Positions 5,238-5,255 of a DNA stretch of 5,255 nucleotides are shown in pieces. The notes beneath the pieces were generated by a model, which searched no databases, was not told the origin of the DNA, and saw nothing but the letters and a program-made list of their open reading frames with translations. Position 1 is the stretch's first letter. Each line of letters opens with the position of its first letter. The translations under genes were made by a program, and so were the position numbers. The stretch is from an uncultured Oscillospiraceae bacterium (GTDB taxonomy: Bacteria > Bacillota > Clostridia > Oscillospirales > Oscillospiraceae), in NCBI GenBank assembly GCA_900758315.1, contig CAAERF010000487.1:1-5255 (forward strand), read 5' to 3'.

Positions 5238-5255
5238 TCTTATTTTTTCATTTCA

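Larger units (their letters stand above)
4937..5255. other. Gene-free region upstream of the lipid operon
   Basis: No convincing coding sequence is found on either strand across these 319 bases. The part beyond about 5041 is markedly AT-rich compared with the flanking genes. The region would hold the promoter and 5' leader of the leftward lipid operon, and it contains three separate inverted-repeat elements, listed individually. I cannot tell whether the next gene to the right is divergent or also leftward. A short - strand reading frame ends with a TAA at 5242-5240, but only a few codons of it are inside the window. Confidence 0.6.

Overview
The window looks like a chromosomal segment from a Gram-positive, Clostridia-type gut anaerobe. 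A member of the Oscillospiraceae/Ruminococcaceae group would fit, but that is inference. The clues are fairly GC-rich coding sequence, AGGAGG-type ribosome binding sites, a BspA-type leucine-rich-repeat protein with an N-terminal zinc ribbon, and a phosphatidylserine synthase/decarboxylase pair whose signature motifs deviate from the E. coli pattern. No rRNA, tRNA, CRISPR array, insertion sequence or phage gene is visible.

Layout. Two transcription units converge. On the + strand, a zinc-ribbon/LRR_5 protein (97-975) is followed after 39 bp by a cytidylate-kinase-like P-loop protein (1015-1647). A strong 9-bp hairpin (1673-1697) with T-rich tracts on both sides can terminate both units. On the - strand, read right to left, a tight four-gene operon runs PAP2-family phosphatase (4936-4238), flippase-like multi-spanning membrane protein of the LPG-synthase-TM family (4241-3219), phosphatidylserine synthase pssA (3212-2568) and phosphatidylserine decarboxylase psd (2561-1719). 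Its junctions are a 4-bp ATGA overlap, a 6-bp gap and a 6-bp gap. At each junction the Shine-Dalgarno-like sequence lies in the last codons of the preceding gene, so translation is probably coupled.

How the genes work together. PssA and Psd form the two-step route from CDP-diacylglycerol plus serine to phosphatidylserine and then phosphatidylethanolamine. The two upstream genes encode membrane proteins of families that act on, or are proposed to move, lipid substrates. The operon therefore reads as an aminophospholipid synthesis and membrane-remodelling module. The enzymes are recognisable; the specific roles of the PAP2 and flippase-like proteins within it are unknown. The + strand pair has no obvious link to lipids.

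The last 319 bp (4937-5255) contain no convincing gene. They form an AT-rich upstream region for the lipid operon with three inverted-repeat elements: a leader hairpin at 4986-5031, a perfect 7-bp operator-like repeat at 5072-5089 overlapping a weak candidate promoter, and a 12-bp-arm hairpin at 5198-5237. I see no clear evidence of a wholly new system. The best leads are the four-gene lipid module and its structured upstream region.
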